A stretch of 64,000 nt of DNA from UBA4722 sp044221135 (GCA_044221135.1 JBGAPT010000004.1:33705-97704), one strand, 5' to 3'; shown: positions 17,463 through 27,360, counted from the first letter of the stretch. Program-made: numbers and translations. Notes: generated by a model not told the origin, from the sequence alone.

Positions 17463-19148
17463 CTAAGGTTTTTTATGCGGACGAACCCCCTGTTCATCAT
17501 ATTCACTAATAAGGGAAATAATAGGGTCTTTTCCTTTTATACCCCCAAAGTGATCACTAAAAAATTCATGGATTCTTTTCTTTCGTTCCTTATTCGTTAT
17601 TTTGCTCGCCGTAGGAATAAGAAGTGGTAATAGCTTTTTCTTATCACATGGCTTTGCTACATATCCATTATATTGACTTGCCATTTTTTTTGTTGCTTCA
17701 TCCACTTCAATAGCACCTGATACAATTACAATATAGCTAGGCACAGCTGTTTTTTGCTCTAACTCAAATGTCCGGATAGATCTTACCAAAGCTAATCCTT
17801 CATTACCCTCTGGCATATTTAAATCGGTTACAACGAAATTACATGGATCTCCTGATAAATAAGCTTGTTTATATAAATCAGCGGCCTGTTCTGCAGAGCC
17901 TGCAGTAGCAATATGTTCTTCTGGAATGCCAATCATCATGAGAACTTTTTTAAGCATTTTTTGGTTTTTCTCGTCATCATCTACCGCAAGCGCATAAGTC
18001 AATCCATACTCAATAACATAGCGCACTATTTCCACTATTTCTAAAGGAATAGTAATCGTGAATGTAGAGCCTTTTCCTTTAGTACTTTGAACAGTCACAT
18101 CTCCAGAGGCTTTTTGTAATTTTTTCTTAACATTTGCTAATCCGCTGCCAGAGCCTTGAATATTTGAATTATATTTTTTTCGATTTTCATCTAAACAGTG
18201 TGCTGCTTGATCCGGGGTCATGCCCATGCCATTATCTGTTACTTGAACAACAAAATTCTCTTGGTCTCTCGCCAGCGAAACTGTTATTTTCCCATTTGAT
18301 TTGACAATAAATTTAATGGCATTTTTAACTATATTAACAAACGCATAAAGCAAAGCAGCTTGATCGCCGGAAACAATATATTCATCCTCCGTTAATAGTA
18401 ACCCCTGTTTTTCCAACGTGATTCTGCCGTGACACTCCTGCGAAAATGTAAAAAAAATGTCGTTGAGAGAAGCTATAAGAGAAAATGTTATTTTGCTATT
18501 AGGCAACAATAGATCATTTTCAATGATTTTAATATATGCCCTACTAATCATGGCACATGATAATTTTATACGATACATCTCCAAATTTTCAATTGATGTC
18601 TCTAAAAAAGAAGTATCAAGACCTTGAAGAGTGTCTTTAAACGTTTTTAATCTCGCAATTTCTTCTAAAATTCCGTTATATACCGCATCAAGATTAGCAG
18701 ATATGGATTGTTCTAGATTATTCTCTTCATGTCTAATCTTATGTAATGTGGCATTTTGTTCCGCTTGCAAAGCAAGTTGTTGCTGTAATGATGCAGTAAG
18801 AGATGCGTCGGTTTCTACTAATCCAGGTACAGCAGAGTTATCATCAACCGTCTTAAGCTCCGTGGCTGGGTGTAATAGCTCTTCTCTTGCTTCCAGGTCG
18901 TCAGTAAGTGGTGTTACAGTCATTAACGGACTAGAGACAAGCGGACGTTGTGAAGATGGTTTTATTAAAGCTTTTGTTTCGGATTGATCAACATCAACAG
19001 TATTTTTACTTTTTTTTCGTAATGACCGAAAAATATTGCCTGTTGTACGCGATTTAGATGACGATACTCTTTTCCCTTGCGAGCCACTTACTTTTTTTTC
19101 CTCCCCATTATTATTTTGGGCTTTTTTAAAAGGCTGACATTGTCCCAT
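17463..19148 (-). CDS. Soluble hybrid histidine kinase-receiver protein with disordered N-terminus
   Basis: The start at 19148 is supported by AGGGAG 6 nt upstream (561 residues). Residues 1-125 are polar and disordered (Lys/Ser/Thr-rich) with no signal peptide or membrane helix. A Gln-rich coiled coil and a HisKA-like helix with IRHEENNLEQ follow. The ATPase domain has the N box (NIVKNAIKF), G1 (VTDNGMGMT) and G2 (GSGSGLANVKK). A C-terminal receiver has the acidic pair (VDDDE), phospho-acceptor VTDLNMPEG and conserved Lys (AKPCD). A hybrid kinase with no sensor domain and an effector-like head is unusual. It may sense through partners in the cytosol, or be a secreted protein; both are inference. 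It stands alone. Confidence 0.82.
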   Translation of the reverse strand: MGQCQPFKKAQNNNGEEKKVSGSQGKRVSSSKSRTTGNIFRSLRKKSKNTVDVDQSETKALIKPSSQRPLVSSPLMTVTPLTDDLEAREELLHPATELKTVDDNSAVPGLVETDASLTASLQQQLALQAEQNATLHKIRHEENNLEQSISANLDAVYNGILEEIARLKTFKDTLQGLDTSFLETSIENLEMYRIKLSCAMISRAYIKIIENDLLLPNSKITFSLIASLNDIFFTFSQECHGRITLEKQGLLLTEDEYIVSGDQAALLYAFVNIVKNAIKFIVKSNGKITVSLARDQENFVVQVTDNGMGMTPDQAAHCLDENRKKYNSNIQGSGSGLANVKKKLQKASGDVTVQSTKGKGSTFTITIPLEIVEIVRYVIEYGLTYALAVDDDEKNQKMLKKVLMMIGIPEEHIATAGSAEQAADLYKQAYLSGDPCNFVVTDLNMPEGNEGLALVRSIRTFELEQKTAVPSYIVIVSGAIEVDEATKKMASQYNGYVAKPCDKKKLLPLLIPTASKITNKERKKRIHEFFSDHFGGIKGKDPIISLISEYDEQGVRPHKKP

Positions 19149-19470
19149 CATGCACTCCCTCATTTATAATTTATAAATAGCTTATATTCAAGCCGATAAT
19201 TTTTTATTCTTTTTATTTTATAATGAAGTGCAATTATATAATGATCGTCCTAATAAATACCATACGAAATTTAGAGAATATTCATTAAACTGTGTCACGC
19301 TGTTAGGAATTGTCATGAAAATCACAATAATTTAGTGTTTCAAGCATTTTATAGTAAGTGAATTGTCTATGTGTTTCTGATTAAAGATTAAATAGTGATG
19401 ATAAGACTCTATTACAGAGTACAAGGCTTAATTTAATTATCTAATCATCTAATACAAAATAACATATCCG
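19149..19470. other. AT-rich intergenic gap
   Basis: This 322-bp gap lies between two genes on the minus strand. I see no repeat element, RNA gene or convincing open frame. It presumably carries the promoter of the kinase gene. Confidence 0.5.
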
Positions 19471-22400
19471 TTAAGCAGGAGTAGCGTTAGCGTTAGCCTG
19501 AGCTTGAGCTATAGCTGTTTCAACTATCCTCCTGGCATCCTCAGTACGTTTTCCAGCATTCGCAATCAATGGATGCGCAGAAGAAAAAATTCCAACATTC
19601 TCTTTAGCTCTAGCATTTATATTCCTCTGTAAGAAGACTTTAGAGCTGTCTTCTATCGTACTTAATTTCACAATCGCTGATAAAGTATCATAGAAAGTAT
19701 TGTCTTTTGTTTTAGGTATAGGTACTAAATTACATAAAAAATAATTCAACGCATCTTCAGCCCCCTCTAGAGTCTTATTAGCCTCAATTAGAGCAATCAT
19801 TTCCATAAAAATAACCAGATTATGCCTCACATCCTCGCTAAGCTCTTTAATCCCTTTTGCTTTAATCGAGCGTTTTAAATCTTTTATACCATTTTCTTTT
19901 TTCACTGCTTCTGCAAAAAATTGATGATATTTTTCTTGTCGGTCTTCATTTATTTTTTCACTAATATATTGCTCTGCTAATGTTATAATAATATTTATAG
20001 TTTTATCGTTCATAACCGTCTCTTGTACTTGCTGCGGCATACTAGTAGGACTACTAACAGTTTGTTTTTTCTTCTCGACACTCTCCCTTTTTACTTCTTT
20101 ATCTGGCTGCCAAGTAATTTGTAAATCTAATTCCCGAATAATCTCATCCATTAATTTCGCATGTTGAGAAAACTCATTCCGTGCATGTTTTTCTAATATT
20201 TGTTTTAATTCCTCCTTCATTTCTTCAAAAGAACCTGTGTCCATGTAATGGTTTAAGAAATCTCGCATCGCTTTACGCATTGCTGGAAATACATCTTTCT
20301 CTTCTTTACTCTCCAGAAATGGATTAGCATCCGCTGGTATTTTCTCCAATAACATTACAACTTTTTGCTTATTATCATCATCAAGTTTTTTTACAATTTC
20401 ATTGTTTAATTCCGCTCTTTTTGCTCGGAATCGCAATTCTAATGATGCTAATAAAGCCGGAGATAAATGATTTTTTTCCTTAATTTGATCTTCTAGCCTT
20501 GAAATTGCATCTCCTATCTCTAGCAAAGCAGCCAGTCGATCTGAGTTCTTATTTTCATTTAGAACCTCAAATCCAAATGGACTCGTATTTTTATTTATTT
20601 TAATAGCATCTAGTTTTTTAACAAAAGCGTTACATTCGTATTCTCTTAAATTTTCTATAACACGCGATTTAACAGCACTTCCAGGAAAACCTTCTAATTG
20701 CTTAAAATATCTATCCACCTTAGCAATCATGCTATCTGGATTTTCTCTTTTGTTCTTGAGCGATCCATCTATCTCTCTTAATATATCGCAACTCACTGTT
20801 GCGCTATTCTTTATTTTTAAAAGCTTGTTTTGAAGAGAACCTAACTTAACATCAAAATTAGAATGTTTTATTCTATTAAGAAATTGCTTTTGCTTTTTCA
20901 AATATTGATCCACATGATGATACATGGTTTCAATATTCTCATTACTGAGAGCAATGTTTTCGTCTTCAATAGTTTTCGAAAATAGATCCACCATTTCCTG
21001 ACAAAGTATTAATCTTGCAACCTTAATATTCTTTATATCCTCGCCCCAAAATGGCCAGCTGAAAATACTGATCCATCTCCATGGGTTATACATATTTGAT
21101 TCTAACGTAAGTGCAATCTGATTTTTTAAATTTATTTGATTACAAAAATAATCTATAGCATTTTCTTTATTTTCGACCTGATCCGGCGGTAAATTGTATT
21201 TTCCAAACAATAAAGCTGGATCACTATCTAGTTGATATCTTTGATAGCCCAACGCTACTCTAGCAAGATTAAATTTTTCTTGTTGATTTAATAGATGTGG
21301 ATCATCAGCTTGATTACCTACTGGAGACAAAGAAAAAAATGGTGGAAAAGAGCGAGGTACATGTTTTTCATCTAACTCTGGCGAATTATCCTTTCTCTCT
21401 AAGCCATTTAAATCTTTGCTGATAGAACCCGTCGAACTCTTAGATCCTCTTCGTGGTGAAAAATCGAGACTTGATGGTGATAATGATGGTGATGATCGAT
21501 CATTAACCCTTACTGGTGACCTAGAGGGTGTTCTATCATCTTCACTTGCGCGTAATTCAGAGCGCTTTTCATCGTCGCGTTTTTTCTTATCTCCTGCTAC
21601 CTGACCGCATGACTGTAGTGTTCCATCCATCGCTTTAGCATTGTCAAACATCTTTTCTTCAGATCCTTGGGTTACCTCTAACACTGGTTTACCAATAATA
21701 CCTTGCAATTCGCTAAATCGACGATATCCAGATATCACACGCTCCATTGCTTTTAAAAAAGACATTTCCTTATTTTTTATCATACGCACAGCTTCTTCGC
21801 GCTTTCTTGTTATACTTTGAGCATGCCCTAAAATTTCAGTGCACTTCTCTTGTATACTCACAATTTGCTCCAACGCAACTTCAAGAGCAGCACGCCTCTT
21901 AAAACCCGGCGTCCCTCTGGCAAAAGTATTCACTGTCGTATTGGAATTAATTTTGTCATTAAAAGTTTTATAAATTTCCACTAGCTTATCATGAAGCGCT
22001 TGAGCAACTTTTAAATTATTCTCCTCCATCTGACGGTGAATATTTTCATCTAACATTACAAAAGCTGACAATTCCCCCATTTCCTCTAAAGAGCGAGAAT
22101 AATCTAAATTCAGTTGCAAGCAGTTTTGCAACTCTTGCATCAGTTCCAATAATTCTATGAAACTTCTTAATGCAAAATTTCTTAACTCCTCATCTTTTAA
22201 TATCTCACCGCTAAAACCACTGAAGATGGATGAAACTTCTAAACCTTCTGCTACTACTTCATCAATACAAATTTGCCCATTTTCTCCCAACTTTAATCGA
22301 TCCTGATTTAACATCTCACGCAGATTCTTAATAAACTGCGCACTTACTCTTAAGTCATGCGGACTTTTAGACTCTTCTGCAACTCGAATAATATTCCCAG

Positions 22401-23349
22401 TACGATTACCAACCGCTTGAATACGCTTATTAAGATCTTGTACTGCATTAAGAACAGGCGTGGGCTGCTGAGTAGCATCATAACAAATCACCTTACGCGG
22501 ATTAGTCAAATAGCCAAGTTGACCCAATCCTACAGAAACAAAGCTGGTCACATGCTGCGGATTATCCCTATGCATAAATTGAAAATGGATATTTGATATT
22601 TTTTCTTCTGCATAGAGATTATAAGTTAATGAGGGTAATAAAGTAGGAATCGCAGCCATTAAGCCATTTATTTTACCTAAGTGACTGCGTATGGCTTGCT
22701 TTCTTTGAGCGATCTCTTCATCTTTTATGATGTGATCTAGCGTGTCTGCAGCTTGTATAAGCTGAGTCTTAAAATGTACTCCTGATTCTGCTCGGCCAGC
22801 TGCTTTTCTCGCTTTATCCAGAACACCCCAGCTATCGACAAGCTGACTCGCTGCAACTGCCCTAAGTATTTTATTTATTCTTTTAAAATGCTCAATCTTA
22901 GCGTGATCTTCAGCCTGGATTGCAACACAAAAAGCCTCCGTCACTCCAACGATGAATCGGACGCCCGCCGTGTTTGGGCTATGACTACCAACCCATCCTA
23001 ACAATGTTTGTGTTATCTCTACTAGCCGAGTGGCTCTAGTTGCATCACTCACAGACGATGAGGAGCTACTACTAGAAGGTGATACAGTGAGTCTTCGCGT
23101 TACTGCGGCAGAATTAAGTTGAGCTGTAGTTGCTACGCTCCCCTCTTTTAATAGCTTATCAAATGCCTCTGCTAATAACGGACTATCTTTAAGTTCATCA
23201 TGAATTACTGTCTGATAAACTCTGGCCTCCAGCTCTTGATACCCTTCGTGTGCGAGTGGATTTCCTTTTTTTTGATACCATGGAGCATCTTTCTTTTCCC
23301 TCTCAAAAGCTGCATTCAAAGAATCTTTCAGAGCTGTATAACTTTGCAT
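19471..23349 (-). CDS. Giant coiled-coil orphan protein (1292 residues); effector candidate
   Basis: The start at 23349 is set by a strong AGGAGG 6 nt upstream of ATG; an in-frame ATG 15 bp earlier overlaps that site. It is the longest gene in the window. There is no signal peptide and no convincing membrane helix. Most of the protein is predicted helical and rich in Lys, Glu and Leu. Two low-complexity linkers break it up: a run of eight Ser near residues 92-99 and a Ser/Pro/Arg-rich stretch near 625-700 (SRSPVRVNDRSSPSLSP). The C-terminus ends in an Ala/Asn-rich tail (QAQANANATPA). I recognise no enzyme motif. Size, modular layout and lack of export signal fit large translocated effectors of Legionellales, but this is inference. 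Confidence 0.7.
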   Translation of the reverse strand: MQSYTALKDSLNAAFEREKKDAPWYQKKGNPLAHEGYQELEARVYQTVIHDELKDSPLLAEAFDKLLKEGSVATTAQLNSAAVTRRLTVSPSSSSSSSSVSDATRATRLVEITQTLLGWVGSHSPNTAGVRFIVGVTEAFCVAIQAEDHAKIEHFKRINKILRAVAASQLVDSWGVLDKARKAAGRAESGVHFKTQLIQAADTLDHIIKDEEIAQRKQAIRSHLGKINGLMAAIPTLLPSLTYNLYAEEKISNIHFQFMHRDNPQHVTSFVSVGLGQLGYLTNPRKVICYDATQQPTPVLNAVQDLNKRIQAVGNRTGNIIRVAEESKSPHDLRVSAQFIKNLREMLNQDRLKLGENGQICIDEVVAEGLEVSSIFSGFSGEILKDEELRNFALRSFIELLELMQELQNCLQLNLDYSRSLEEMGELSAFVMLDENIHRQMEENNLKVAQALHDKLVEIYKTFNDKINSNTTVNTFARGTPGFKRRAALEVALEQIVSIQEKCTEILGHAQSITRKREEAVRMIKNKEMSFLKAMERVISGYRRFSELQGIIGKPVLEVTQGSEEKMFDNAKAMDGTLQSCGQVAGDKKKRDDEKRSELRASEDDRTPSRSPVRVNDRSSPSLSPSSLDFSPRRGSKSSTGSISKDLNGLERKDNSPELDEKHVPRSFPPFFSLSPVGNQADDPHLLNQQEKFNLARVALGYQRYQLDSDPALLFGKYNLPPDQVENKENAIDYFCNQINLKNQIALTLESNMYNPWRWISIFSWPFWGEDIKNIKVARLILCQEMVDLFSKTIEDENIALSNENIETMYHHVDQYLKKQKQFLNRIKHSNFDVKLGSLQNKLLKIKNSATVSCDILREIDGSLKNKRENPDSMIAKVDRYFKQLEGFPGSAVKSRVIENLREYECNAFVKKLDAIKINKNTSPFGFEVLNENKNSDRLAALLEIGDAISRLEDQIKEKNHLSPALLASLELRFRAKRAELNNEIVKKLDDDNKQKVVMLLEKIPADANPFLESKEEKDVFPAMRKAMRDFLNHYMDTGSFEEMKEELKQILEKHARNEFSQHAKLMDEIIRELDLQITWQPDKEVKRESVEKKKQTVSSPTSMPQQVQETVMNDKTINIIITLAEQYISEKINEDRQEKYHQFFAEAVKKENGIKDLKRSIKAKGIKELSEDVRHNLVIFMEMIALIEANKTLEGAEDALNYFLCNLVPIPKTKDNTFYDTLSAIVKLSTIEDSSKVFLQRNINARAKENVGIFSSAHPLIANAGKRTEDARRIVETAIAQAQANANATPA

Positions 23350-23607
23350 AACTTTCCTCCTCATTCAGTCAAGCCATTACTAAAGTATGGACTCATTCTT
23401 ATTTTTGCCCCGTCAAGCAGGGTAATTTATTATACAATGCTAACAATAACTATTTATTTATCAACTAATTAAAATACTCTCCCTCCTGGCGGTCCATTCA
23501 TATTTAACAATACTCCTTTTTATCACTTGATAATATACAATGATTATTAAGATAATATTAAGAAAACAAATTATTTTCACCATTATTTACATAACGATAC
23601 CATTGCA

Positions 23608-24045
23608 ATGCCCAAAAAAATAAATACCCTAAACAAAATGAGATTTTTTATGCCGCTCTTAGAAAAAATAGTAACGCTAGAAAAAGAAGCCGACGATTTT
23701 GGATTTAAATGGGAAACCACAAACCAAATTATGGCGCAAATTCGCAGTGAATGTGACGAAATTTCTGTTCATTTACAAAATCCAGCAAACGATCCCGATA
23801 AAATTAAGTTACAAGAAGAAATAGGTGATTTATTACATGCTGTCTTTTCATTATGTGTTTTCTGCAAACTCTCCCCACAAGCTACATTAGAAAAAACACT
23901 GACTAAATTTGAGCGCCGTCTGAATGCTGTTAAACAAATAGCAAATGCACAAGGTTTAATAACATTGAAAAACCATTCGTTTGAGGAATTAATGGAATAT
24001 TGGGAAAAAGCAAAAAAGGTAGTGGATGGTACGCTTTTGTTATAA
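23608..24045 (+). CDS. MazG-like nucleoside triphosphate pyrophosphohydrolase
   Basis: The 145-residue protein has a single all-alpha MazG domain. The metal-binding acidic residues are Glu48 and Glu51 (RSECDEI) and Glu70/Glu71/Asp74 (LQEEIGDLLHAVF). Such enzymes hydrolyse (d)NTPs to monophosphates and pyrophosphate for nucleotide-pool cleaning; some lower ppGpp. It carries one domain, unlike E. coli MazG (two domains, 263 residues). Alternative in-frame ATGs at 23638 and 23650 also fit, and no ribosome site decides. It stands alone, divergent from the giant gene. Confidence 0.8.
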   Translation: MPKKINTLNKMRFFMPLLEKIVTLEKEADDFGFKWETTNQIMAQIRSECDEISVHLQNPANDPDKIKLQEEIGDLLHAVFSLCVFCKLSPQATLEKTLTKFERRLNAVKQIANAQGLITLKNHSFEELMEYWEKAKKVVDGTLLL

Positions 24046-24051
24046 CTTTTG

Positions 24052-24288
24052 TAACTATTCAGCGATTGCTACTGACCTAATCGTGCCCGCGTGCGTGCCC
24101 GTGCCCGCGTGCGTCTTTTCTTATGTTTTATCAAAAGCCTTAGCCATTTTAATTAACATTCCAACAATAGAGCTATTATTTCAAGGTAGGATTCTAAAAT
24201 GTATGACGGATTAAAGTTAATCGAGAAGACGCACGCAGGCGTAAGACGCGCGCGGGCACGATTGTCAGTGGTAATCGCTGAATAGTTA
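24052..24288. repeat. Family C palindromic element (237 bp), long form
   Basis: TAACTATTCAGCGATTGC at the left is matched by the reverse complement at the right end (25 bp, two mismatches). Inner arms carry AATCGTGCCCGCG and CGTCTTTTCT-type words. The interior is AT-rich and noncoding. A shorter relative lies at 40042-40167. It looks like a MITE. Confidence 0.75.
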
Positions 24289-24477
24289 CTAATTTTCAAC
24301 TCATTCATTGAATGCTGCACAAACGAAATGTTACGATAGTGGCATATTGTTTCTATAGAAACAAGTATGGCGCGACCGGAGCGCATATTGACACCATATA
24401 AACATACCTCATCTCACTCACGCTGCTTTATCTAAACCGTCATTGCGAGCTGAGGTATCCCTAGAGGGATTGCTGTG

Positions 24478-24647
24478 TCATCCCCTCTCATTAATCCCCT
24501 GCGAAAAAAAGGGGACCCCGCGAAAGCCTTTGAACCCATCATGACTTGTCTCTCAACTACCCTCATTTCTTGATAATTCAATTTCTATTGTACTAATCAT
24601 TGTTTGGAGATATTTGCATGATGGGTCCCCGCTTTCGCGGGGATGAC
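24478..24647. repeat. Family A palindromic element, copy 3, rearranged left arm
   Basis: The right arm and core are normal. The left arm is scrambled by extra sequence (GCGAAAAAAAGGGGACCCCG). GAGAGAGGGGAT-type 20-bp units follow to about 24745. CGTCATTGCGAGCTGAGG lies just upstream. No gene is present. Confidence 0.8.
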
Positions 24648-24764
24648 AGAAAAAAAAGCAGGGATGACACGAGAGAGAGGGGATTGATATGAGAGAGAGG
24701 GGATTGATATGAGAGAGCGGAGATGATATGAGAGAGAGGGGATGACACAGATGCCTCTGAAAAA

Positions 24765-25463
24765 CTATGACTCCTTCGATGACTGAGACGCAGAATAAAT
24801 ACGACGCTTGCAGCGATGCTCAATGAGCGTGCCTATAATCACTCCCTGTTTTTTATTCTGTATACTAATATTATTCCAGTCTTCATTAATGGCAATTAAC
24901 TCAAATTCATCCGGATCACTGCAAGAGAGCGGACGATATTTTCTAAAAATAACAATATCCTTGTCTTTTTTTAATGTAGCAATCACAAATTCTCCCGGAC
25001 GCGGCTTGACTTCAGGGTCGAATATCAGAATATCCCCTGGCATAAATAAAGGCGCCATGCTTAAATCATCGACTACCAAAGCAAAAGAATGAGTACTCGC
25101 CACTTTTGCTAAGTGCTCATCTAGGCCTATGGGAGAAAAAAAATCTTTTTCTTTATTCATGCTACTCACCGCCTGCATAGAATGCAAAAAGGGTACGCAA
25201 GCAGCTAGTGAAACACTAGAATGATTAGGTCGCATCTCTCCGTATCCAAATTGCAGCCAATCAGGCGTTACATTTAATACTTTTGCTGCTTTCAGCAAAT
25301 TAGCCGCTTCTATTCCATACGTTTTATTAGACTCCCATTGCGCAACAGCACTGCGTGATATTATTTTTTTATCTGCAAGTTGACTCATAGCATGAGCTAA
25401 TTCATCTTGGCTTAAACCAGATTCAGTGCGAGCTTTTTTTATCCTGTCAGCAAATGTCAGCAT
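24765..25463 (-). CDS. XRE-HTH/S24 peptidase-like repressor, divergent pair member 1
   Basis: The start at 25463 aligns MLTFADRIKKAR with the start of the paralogue at 25790 (232 residues; a start 12 bp upstream is also open). Counting from that upstream start, an N-terminal XRE helix-turn-helix (about 15-60) is followed by an S24/LexA-type domain with Ser139 (DDLSM) and Lys179 (VIFRKY). The site where phage repressors cut, usually Ala-Gly after VPL...VQ, reads VPFLHSMQAV, so the Gly is absent. It is likely a cI/C2-like DNA-binding regulator, perhaps without self-cleavage. No phage structural genes are nearby. It faces away from its paralogue. Confidence 0.85.
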   Translation of the reverse strand: MLTFADRIKKARTESGLSQDELAHAMSQLADKKIISRSAVAQWESNKTYGIEAANLLKAAKVLNVTPDWLQFGYGEMRPNHSSVSLAACVPFLHSMQAVSSMNKEKDFFSPIGLDEHLAKVASTHSFALVVDDLSMAPLFMPGDILIFDPEVKPRPGEFVIATLKKDKDIVIFRKYRPLSCSDPDEFELIAINEDWNNISIQNKKQGVIIGTLIEHRCKRRIYSASQSSKES

Positions 25464-25789
25464 TATGAAAACCATACTCTCTATAGAAAATCAGTACTGA
25501 CACTGTAGCATTATATTAGCCTCAAAATAAAAGTAAGTATACAAACAATTGTCATTATAGTGGCTGTTTTAAAAAACGCTAGGCCGGGTACCGCCTACCC
25601 ATTAAAAGCCAATTTATATTCTTTTTTTAAAATAAAGTTTATTTATAGCGCATTTCATGGCTTATAATTCACTTTCAGCAAGAGGCAGTTAAATCACATA
25701 AGTCTGTATTCTTACTTATCATTTTAATAAAAATAGTGTTATGATTATCCTCAAATGGGGTTAAATCAATTAATATAAGTAGAAAAACA
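25464..25789. promoter_or_regulatory. Divergent control region between two S24 repressors
   Basis: This 326-bp AT-rich gap must hold both promoters. AATATAAG just upstream of 25790 and TTATATTAG near 25515 are possible -10 regions. CTAGGCCGGGTACCGCCTACCC (central GC-rich island near 25580) is unlike the surroundings. No perfect long palindrome is evident. Confidence 0.4.
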
Positions 25790-26476
25790 ATGTCTAATTT
25801 TGCTCAAAGAATAAAACAAGCCCGTCTTGCTGCTGGGCTAAGCCAGGAAGCATTAGCTGAAGCGATCAGTCAATTGTTTGATAAGAAAAAAATATCACGC
25901 ACTGCTATTACTCAATGGGAATCCAACAAAACCGCTGGAATAGAAGCAGCTAACTTATTAAAAGCGACAAAAGTGTTAAACGTAATGCCAGACTGGTTAC
26001 AATTTGGGTCTGGTAACATGCGGCCTATTGATCATTCTGAAATGATGTTAAACGTACGCACTATCCCTTTACTCAGTGAAGTACAAGCTGCCAATCCTAA
26101 AGAAAGATATAAAACAATTCTGTCTGAAGTAGGATTAGATGAATCATTAGCAAAAGTAGCCGGTCCGTATTCTTTTGCATTAATGATTCAAGACAATAGT
26201 ATGGCTCCTTTATTCATCTCCTCCGATCTTATTATCCTTGATCCTAGCATCCAGCCCCATCCAGGAGAATTCGTAGTTGCAAAATTAAAAAATGTGCATA
26301 CCGTTGTTTTCAGAAAATACCAACCTACTTCTCATCTGTGTTCTAGTCAGTTTGAATTAATTTCATTGAATACAGACTGGGGAAAAATAAAGATGACTGA
26401 AAAAAATAGTGAAATTCTGGGTGTCTTAATCGAGCATCGCTGTAAGCGTCGTCTAGATCCCGGGATTATTTTATAA
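25790..26476 (+). CDS. XRE-HTH/S24 peptidase-like repressor, divergent pair member 2
   Basis: The 228-residue protein is a paralogue of the protein encoded at 24765: same HTH layout (GLSQEALAEAISQLFDKKKI), same linker (NLLKATKVLNVMPDWLQFG) and same tail (LIEHRCKRR). The S24 residues are Ser137 (QDNSMAP) and Lys176 (VVFRKY). The expected cleavage dipeptide reads Ala100-Ala101 (IPLLSEVQAA) instead of Ala-Gly. Two diverged copies reading outward from one region suggest mutual or heterodimeric repression, like a switch. A LuxR-type response regulator follows 122 bp downstream on the same strand. Confidence 0.87.
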   Translation: MSNFAQRIKQARLAAGLSQEALAEAISQLFDKKKISRTAITQWESNKTAGIEAANLLKATKVLNVMPDWLQFGSGNMRPIDHSEMMLNVRTIPLLSEVQAANPKERYKTILSEVGLDESLAKVAGPYSFALMIQDNSMAPLFISSDLIILDPSIQPHPGEFVVAKLKNVHTVVFRKYQPTSHLCSSQFELISLNTDWGKIKMTEKNSEILGVLIEHRCKRRLDPGIIL

Positions 26477-26598
26477 TAACAGCTCTATATTTATTATTAG
26501 CGCTACAAGATAATAAACAATCACTTCTGCTTCCCGCCATGCTTATCATACGTTATTATAATGACATTTGTACCATATTAGAATAACATACCACTACT

Positions 26599-27237
26599 AT
26601 GACTACCGTGTTGATTGTAGACGACCATGAAATTTCTCGCGCTGGGATCCGGTTTATATTGCAATCTATTCCAAAAGTAAAAATTATTGGTGAAGAAGCT
26701 AACGGATTAAACGCAATACAATTTGCTAAAAAACATAATCCAGATATTATTTTTATGGATATTCACATGCCGGGCATAGATGGACTTGAAGCCACTAGAA
26801 GAATATTGCTTCATAATCCATGCGCTAAAATCATCATCATAAGCCATCTTAAAATAAATTTTTATACTACTCGATTACTTGAAACAGGCGCATTAGCTTA
26901 TCTTTCAAAAGACTGTGGTGCGGACGAAATTATAAAAGCCATGAAAAATGTCATGTTAGGAAAATGTTATATCAATCAAGCCATGGCTATGCAGCTTGCA
27001 ATCGATGGGACAACTCAGGATAGTGAGGTTTCATTAGATGTATTGTCTTTGCGTGAAGCACAAATTGCATTGTTGCTTTTTGAGGGGAAGACCATAGAAG
27101 AGATTTCTGACATTTTTTGTATAAGCCAAAAAACCAGTAGAACTCATCGTTTTCAAATATTTAAAAAATTAAAAGTAAAAAACGATGTTGCGCTTATTTT
27201 ATTAGGTAAAAAACTTGGGTTTTTTAAAAATGACTAG
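26599..27237 (+). CDS. NarL/LuxR-family response regulator (LetA/UvrY/GacA-like)
   Basis: The 212-residue protein has a receiver domain with Asp8/Asp9 (VDDHE), phospho-acceptor Asp54 (FMDIHMPG), switch Ser82 and Lys104 (LSKD). A C-terminal LuxR HTH follows (LSLREAQIALLLFEGKTIEEISDIFCISQKTSRTH, read in parts). The layout and length match GacA/UvrY/LetA, which control small RNAs of the Csr system and the switch to transmissive phase in Legionella. It is less conserved than the usual orthologue, so it may be a paralogue. No partner kinase is adjacent. Confidence 0.85.
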   Translation: MTTVLIVDDHEISRAGIRFILQSIPKVKIIGEEANGLNAIQFAKKHNPDIIFMDIHMPGIDGLEATRRILLHNPCAKIIIISHLKINFYTTRLLETGALAYLSKDCGADEIIKAMKNVMLGKCYINQAMAMQLAIDGTTQDSEVSLDVLSLREAQIALLLFEGKTIEEISDIFCISQKTSRTHRFQIFKKLKVKNDVALILLGKKLGFFKND

Positions 27238-27360
27238 TTGTCATTGCAATGACGGCGATGCAGTGAGTTATTTATGATTTTTTCAGTTAAATTTTAAGGA
27301 AAGCTTGCTTCTCTGCCCTTTTTCTTGGGTAATATATTTTTTAATCAGATGATTATATTA

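Noticed and set aside
24765..26476. Prophage remnant
   Set aside because: Two S24-type repressors are present, but no integrase, structural, lysis or replication genes of phage type are nearby.
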